DNA of 10,982 nt. Source: Acetobacter sp. CAG:977 (GTDB taxonomy: Bacteria > Pseudomonadota > Alphaproteobacteria > CAAGCB01 > CAG-977). Made by a program: the position numbers and the translations under genes. Of the stretch, positions 8,018 through 10,982 are shown one piece after another; the first letter of the stretch is position 1; each line of letters starts with the position of its first letter. The notes under the pieces are model-generated. The model searched no databases and was not told the DNA's origin. It saw nothing but the letters and a program-made list of their open reading frames with translations. The stretch spans positions 11,612 through 22,593 of the forward strand of contig HF994933.1 of assembly GCA_000434295.1 (NCBI GenBank), given 5' to 3'.

Positions 8018-8021
8018 CTCC
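8018..8021 (-). promoter_or_regulatory. Ribosome binding site that decides the LRR gene start
   Basis: On the minus strand GGAG occupies 8021-8018, leaving 6 nt to the ATG at 8011 and only 3 nt to the ATG at 8014. This favours the downstream of the two adjacent ATGs and argues against the upstream ATG at 8065, which has no purine-rich motif ahead of it. Confidence 0.65.
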
Positions 8022-8037
8022 GTAAAGGCTTTAAGCC

Positions 8038-8065
8038 ATTTTAACGCAAAGCGACGGATATTCAA
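8038..8065 (-). promoter_or_regulatory. Candidate sigma70-type promoter for the LRR gene
   Basis: On the minus strand TTGAAT (8065-8060) and TAAAAT (8043-8038) are 16 bp apart. The predicted start near 8031 gives a leader of about 20 nt that contains the GGAG site. This is a consensus match by eye. Its -35 box overlaps that of the divergent promoter. Confidence 0.5.
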
Positions 8066-8089
8066 ATTTTATTTTTTTCGGTTTATAAC
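8061..8089 (+). promoter_or_regulatory. Candidate sigma70-type promoter for the ZIP transporter gene
   Basis: TTCAAA (8061-8066) and TATAAC (8084-8089) are 17 bp apart, and transcription would start near 8096, about 30 nt before the ATG at 8128. The match is moderate. No recognisable Zur or Fur operator was found. Confidence 0.4.
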
Positions 8090-8127
8090 TGAAACAGAAC
8101 AACCTGAATAATTTTCGAGGTCGAAAT

Positions 8128-8904
8128 ATGTTTTCCGAACCGTCCGTACGGGCATTAATCTTGTCGGCGATTGCAGGGTCGGCGACTTTGGTCGGCGCGT
8201 TGGTTATTTTTTTTGCAAAAACGAAAAATGAACGGCTGCTGTCGATTTCGTTGGGGTTTGCCGCGGGAATAATGCTGAGCGTTTCTTTTGCCGATCTGTT
8301 TCCGACGGCGCAAACGCTGCTGTCGGGAGCGCTTTCGGACAAACAGGCGGTGCTTTGTTCCGTAGGCTTTTTAATATTGGGATTGTTAACGGCTTCGGGA
8401 ATTGACGTTTTTGTTCCGCACGAAGCGTATGATCCTGAAAACGGGGAAATGCCGCACAAAAACTTGTTTCGTGTCGGAATTGTATCGACGGCGGCGATAG
8501 CGCTTCATAATTTTCCCGAAGGCGTGGCAACGTTTATGGCGGGCTATAAAGACGCCGCTCTGGGAATATCGATAGCTTTGGCGATATCGCTGCACAATAT
8601 TCCCGAAGGCATAGCGGTGGCGATGCCGGTATATTATGCGACGGGCAGCAAGAAACTGGCGTTGAAATATACGATGTTGTCGGGGCTTGCGGAACCATTG
8701 GGAGCTTTGTCGGCTTATTTGGTTTTGCGTCCGTTCATTGATGATTTCGTTTTGGGCGGCGTTTTTGCGGCGGTGGCGGGCATTATGATTTATATTGTCG
8801 TTGAAGAGCTGATACCCTCTTCGCGCCAGTACGGACACGACAGAGAAGCCTTGTGGTCGACTTTTGCGGGGATTTGCCTGATGCCTCTGACGCATGCGGT
8901 ATAA
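8128..8904 (+). CDS. zupT: ZIP-family divalent metal transporter, ZupT-like
   Basis: This 258-residue inner-membrane protein has about eight hydrophobic segments (near residues 6-29, 37-58, 73-94, 114-137, 142-165, 180-203, 207-228 and 241-256). It has the two signature metal-binding helices: ALHNFPEGVA with H127, N128 and E131, and SLHNIPEGIAVA with H156, N157 and E160. It also has the downstream GLAEPLGA (E189) and VVEELIP (E226, E227) motifs and a following GH. These are characteristic of the bacterial ZupT branch of ZIP transporters, which import zinc and often iron, manganese or cobalt. The length is normal for the family. The region between segments 3 and 4 carries a short acidic/histidine loop (VPHEAYDPENGEMPH). 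The start has GAGG 7 nt upstream. It diverges from the LRR gene and is followed 73 bp later by hisZ with no clear terminator between. Metal preference cannot be read from sequence. Confidence 0.92.
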   Translation: MFSEPSVRALILSAIAGSATLVGALVIFFAKTKNERLLSISLGFAAGIMLSVSFADLFPTAQTLLSGALSDKQAVLCSVGFLILGLLTASGIDVFVPHEAYDPENGEMPHKNLFRVGIVSTAAIALHNFPEGVATFMAGYKDAALGISIALAISLHNIPEGIAVAMPVYYATGSKKLALKYTMLSGLAEPLGALSAYLVLRPFIDDFVLGGVFAAVAGIMIYIVVEELIPSSRQYGHDREALWSTFAGICLMPLTHAV

Positions 8905-8977
8905 TCTTTTTTGTTTCTTTTCTTCGGGATTCGGGGTAAAAGAAAAAACGGTGAGGATGAAAACGGTTCTTTCATAA

Positions 8978-10144
8978 ATGAAAAAGACAGCCGCAACAGG
9001 ACTTCTGCCCGTCGGATTGACGGATGTTTTGCCGCCCTATGCTTTATACGAAGATGAGGCTGTCAGGAAAATTTTATCTGTTTTTGACGGTTACGGTTAT
9101 GTGCGCGTCAGCCCTCCGTTGGCGGAATTTGAAGAAACTCTGTTGCACGGCGTTCAATCGGACATTTCCGCACAAACGTTTCGGATCATGGATCCCGATT
9201 CGGGAAAAGTCATGGGGATACGGGCGGATGTAACGCCGCAAATCGGTCGGATTGCGTCAACGCGTTTAAAAAACGAAGCGCGTCCGTTGCGTTTGGCATA
9301 CCGCGGTCATGTGTTGCGTGTGGGCGGCGGTCGGATATCTCCCGCGCGCGAAGTTTTGCAGGTCGGCGCGGAATTGATCGGAGCGGACAGCGCGGATGCG
9401 GATGCGGAAATTCTTTTGACGGCGAATGAGGCGGTCAAAGAGCTTGGAATAAAAGAATACAGTTTTGATTTAAATTTGCCGACGTTGTTTCCCGCGTTGT
9501 GTCGGGCGTTTTCGTTTGACGGGGATGATGCCGCTGATTTGGGGCGGTTTTTGGACGAGAAAGACTTCTATGCCGCGTCGTCAAAACTGGACGATATGGG
9601 CAGAAAGGGCAAAGAAGCAAAGCCTTTGTTCGAAACGCTGTTTCAGGCATACGGGGAATGCGACCGCGTATGCGATATTTTAAAAGGGCTGACTTTGCCT
9701 TCGGAAGCGAACGCGGAATGCCGTCGATTGACGGAGATTGTGGAAATTTTAAAAACGCAAGCCCCCGAAATGTCCGTGACGTTGGATGTTTTGGAAAACC
9801 GCGGTTTTGAATATCATTGCGGGATGGGCTTTACGGTATTTTCGGTTGAGGGCGGCGCGGTATTGGGGCGCGGCGGCCGATACAAGGCGGGGTCGGACGG
9901 TTCGACGGTTGAACCTGCATGCGGCGTAACGTTTTTTATGGAAAACGTTCTGGAACATTTCCGCCGTCCCGACCATGCGAAAAGAGTTTATGTTCCGGCA
10001 GGGCATCCGTTCGGCGATGCGTCGCGTTTGCGCCGTGAAGGATATGCCGTTGTGCGGGGCTTAAAGTCGGGGGGCGAGGAAGAAGCCCGCCGGCTGTCTT
10101 GTGACTGTATCTTGTCCGACGGCGGGATTCAGGCTTTGAAATAA
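8978..10144 (+). CDS. hisZ: ATP phosphoribosyltransferase regulatory subunit HisZ
   Basis: HisZ is a catalytically inactive paralogue of histidyl-tRNA synthetase. It joins short-form HisG to make the first enzyme of histidine biosynthesis (ATP + PRPP to phosphoribosyl-ATP) and mediates feedback inhibition. The 388-residue protein starts with the family-typical LLPVGLTDVLPPYA. It has GIRADVTPQIGRIA (80-93), a motif-2-like RPLRLAYRGHVLRV (102-115) and QVGAELIG (128-135). The degenerate histidine-binding loop RGFEYHCGMGFTVF (275-288) and GRGGRY (297-302) are as expected in HisZ rather than a true HisRS. Residues 335-388 may be a remnant of the anticodon-binding fold. A full HisRS would be longer and carry RGLDYYTG. 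The ATG at 8978 has no clear ribosome binding site. It directly follows the stop of a six-codon frame (8957-8977). purA follows 18 bp downstream, so the two are probably cotranscribed. hisG is not in the window. Confidence 0.93.
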   Translation: MKKTAATGLLPVGLTDVLPPYALYEDEAVRKILSVFDGYGYVRVSPPLAEFEETLLHGVQSDISAQTFRIMDPDSGKVMGIRADVTPQIGRIASTRLKNEARPLRLAYRGHVLRVGGGRISPAREVLQVGAELIGADSADADAEILLTANEAVKELGIKEYSFDLNLPTLFPALCRAFSFDGDDAADLGRFLDEKDFYAASSKLDDMGRKGKEAKPLFETLFQAYGECDRVCDILKGLTLPSEANAECRRLTEIVEILKTQAPEMSVTLDVLENRGFEYHCGMGFTVFSVEGGAVLGRGGRYKAGSDGSTVEPACGVTFFMENVLEHFRRPDHAKRVYVPAGHPFGDASRLRREGYAVVRGLKSGGEEEARRLSCDCILSDGGIQALK

Positions 10145-10146
10145 AC

Positions 10147-10152
10147 AGGGAG
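10147..10152 (+). promoter_or_regulatory. Ribosome binding site of purA
   Basis: AGGGAG lies 10 nt before the ATG at 10163 and immediately after the hisZ stop. This fixes the purA start and allows reinitiation from hisZ translation. Confidence 0.7.
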
Positions 10153-10162
10153 CATTTATCAA

Positions 10163-10982
10163 ATGACCAATATAGTAATCATCGGCGCTCAATGGGGAGA
10201 CGAAGGCAAAGGCAAAATCGTGGACTGGATGTCCGAAAAAGCGGATGTTGTCGTTCGTTTCCAAGGCGGGCACAATGCGGGGCATACTCTGGTTGTAGAC
10301 GGGACGACGTATAAACTGAGCCTGTTGCCTTCGGGGATTGTGCGCGGCAAACTGTCGGTTATCGGGAACGGCGTCGTTGTCGATCCGTGGGCGTTCAAAG
10401 ATGAAATGAAACGGATTTCCGATTTGGGCGTAAAGATTACTCCCGACGTATTGAGAATAGCGGAAAACGCGGCGTTGATTTTGCCGTTGCACCGCGAATT
10501 GGATCAGATGCGCGAAGCTGCGGCCGGTAAAGGCAAGATCGGTACGACGGGGCGCGGCATCGGACCTGCTTACGAAGACAAAGTCGCCCGCCGTGCGATA
10601 CGTGTGGGGGATTTGGCGGAAAGAGAAAGTCTGCCCGGCAAGATAGAACGCCTTTTGTCGCATCACAATGCGTTGCGCAAAGGCATGGGAGAACCCTTGG
10701 TGGACGGCGAAGCGCTGTATAATCAGCTGATTGAGATTTCCGAAGTCATACTGCCGTTTGCCGAACCCGTGTGGAAGACGCTGGACGAACAGTATAAAGC
10801 GGGCAAATCCTTCTTGTTCGAAGGAGCACAAGGTTCAATGCTTGATAACGATTACGGGACGTATCCGTTTGTAACGTCTTCGAACACGATTGCGGGTCAG
10901 GCAGCTGTCGGTTCCGGTATGGGAATGAAGGCGGTGGATCACGTCATCGGCGTTGTCAAGGCGTACGCGACGCGTGTCGGCA
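10163..10982 (+). CDS. purA: Adenylosuccinate synthetase PurA (3' partial)
   Basis: This cytoplasmic enzyme catalyses GTP-dependent condensation of IMP with aspartate to adenylosuccinate, the committed step to AMP. The frame is open to the right edge: 273 codons plus one base are present, of a family length near 430. It starts MTNIVIIGAQWGDEGKGK, carrying the P-loop-like GDEGKGK with catalytic D13. The second catalytic residue H41 is in GGHNAGHT. Further family blocks are GNGVVVDP, KIGTTGRGIGPAYEDK, FLFEGAQGSMLD and YGTYPFVTSSNTIAG. The glycine-rich stretch after the last block reads QAAVGSGMGMKAVD and lacks the proline often found there; whether this is a clade feature is unknown. It follows hisZ by 18 bp on the same strand, an arrangement common in Alphaproteobacteria. 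Confidence 0.97.
   Translation, partial: MTNIVIIGAQWGDEGKGKIVDWMSEKADVVVRFQGGHNAGHTLVVDGTTYKLSLLPSGIVRGKLSVIGNGVVVDPWAFKDEMKRISDLGVKITPDVLRIAENAALILPLHRELDQMREAAAGKGKIGTTGRGIGPAYEDKVARRAIRVGDLAERESLPGKIERLLSHHNALRKGMGEPLVDGEALYNQLIEISEVILPFAEPVWKTLDEQYKAGKSFLFEGAQGSMLDNDYGTYPFVTSSNTIAGQAAVGSGMGMKAVDHVIGVVKAYATRVG

Noticed and set aside
8128..8904. The ZIP transporter as a magnesium/cobalt or cation-efflux protein.
   Set aside because: The paired HN.PEG motifs and the eight-segment topology are specific to ZIP proteins and do not fit CorA or cation diffusion facilitators.
8911..8948. Inverted repeat TTTCTTTT (8914-8921) with AAAAGAAA (8938-8945) between the ZIP transporter gene and hisZ, with a TTCGGG direct repeat in the loop.
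   Set aside because: The stem is almost all A-T, the loop is 16 nt and no T-tract follows on the + strand. It is probably low-complexity sequence.
10061..10831. A 256-codon minus-strand open frame opposite the end of hisZ and the start of purA.
   Set aside because: The + strand encodes unmistakable PurA catalytic motifs in this interval, and the antisense frame has no recognisable domain and spans a gene boundary.
1..10982. Mobile element, CRISPR array, prophage, toxin-antitoxin pair, tRNA gene or defence system.
   Set aside because: No transposase, integrase, terminal inverted repeat, spaced direct repeat, tRNA-like cloverleaf or small toxin-like gene pair was seen. Gaps between genes are 116 bp or less and hold only promoter, ribosome-binding and terminator signals.

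Overview
The window is an ordinary-looking stretch of a proteobacterial chromosome. It is densely coding, has intermediate GC and uses TTG leucine codons heavily. The best lineage clue is hisZ followed 18 bp later by purA. That order is familiar from Alphaproteobacteria, especially Rhodospirillales-like lineages, and the hisZ sequence itself looks alphaproteobacterial. A leucine-rich-repeat protein hints at a host-associated or uncultured lineage, but that is a guess. No RNA gene, insertion sequence, CRISPR array, prophage gene or attachment site was found.

Layout from left to right. (1) Positions 1-2978 hold two tandem paralogous TPR-methyltransferases on the + strand. The first is cut by the window edge, and the two overlap by ATGA. 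(2) Positions 3015-5346 hold a good sigma70-type promoter, the glycogen debranching enzyme glgX and a strong intrinsic terminator. (3) Positions 5390-6648 hold an M20 metallopeptidase ending in a terminator shared with the converging gene. (4) Positions 6653-8011 on the minus strand hold a leucine-rich-repeat protein with an unassigned, faintly ankyrin-like C-terminal part. (5) Positions 8012-8127 form a divergent intergenic region with two candidate promoters whose -35 boxes overlap. (6) Positions 8128-8904 hold a ZIP-family metal transporter (ZupT-like). (7) Positions 8978-10982 hold hisZ, then purA, which runs off the right edge.

The genes do not form a single pathway. glgX serves glycogen breakdown, the peptidase peptide recycling, and ZupT divalent metal uptake. 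hisZ and purA draw on linked nucleotide metabolism: the HisG/HisZ enzyme consumes ATP and PRPP, and PurA makes the AMP precursor adenylosuccinate. No intergenic gap exceeds 116 bp.

Nothing here is convincingly a new multi-gene system. The parts most worth a second look are the tandem TPR-methyltransferase pair, whose substrate is unknown, and the LRR protein with its divergent promoter region.
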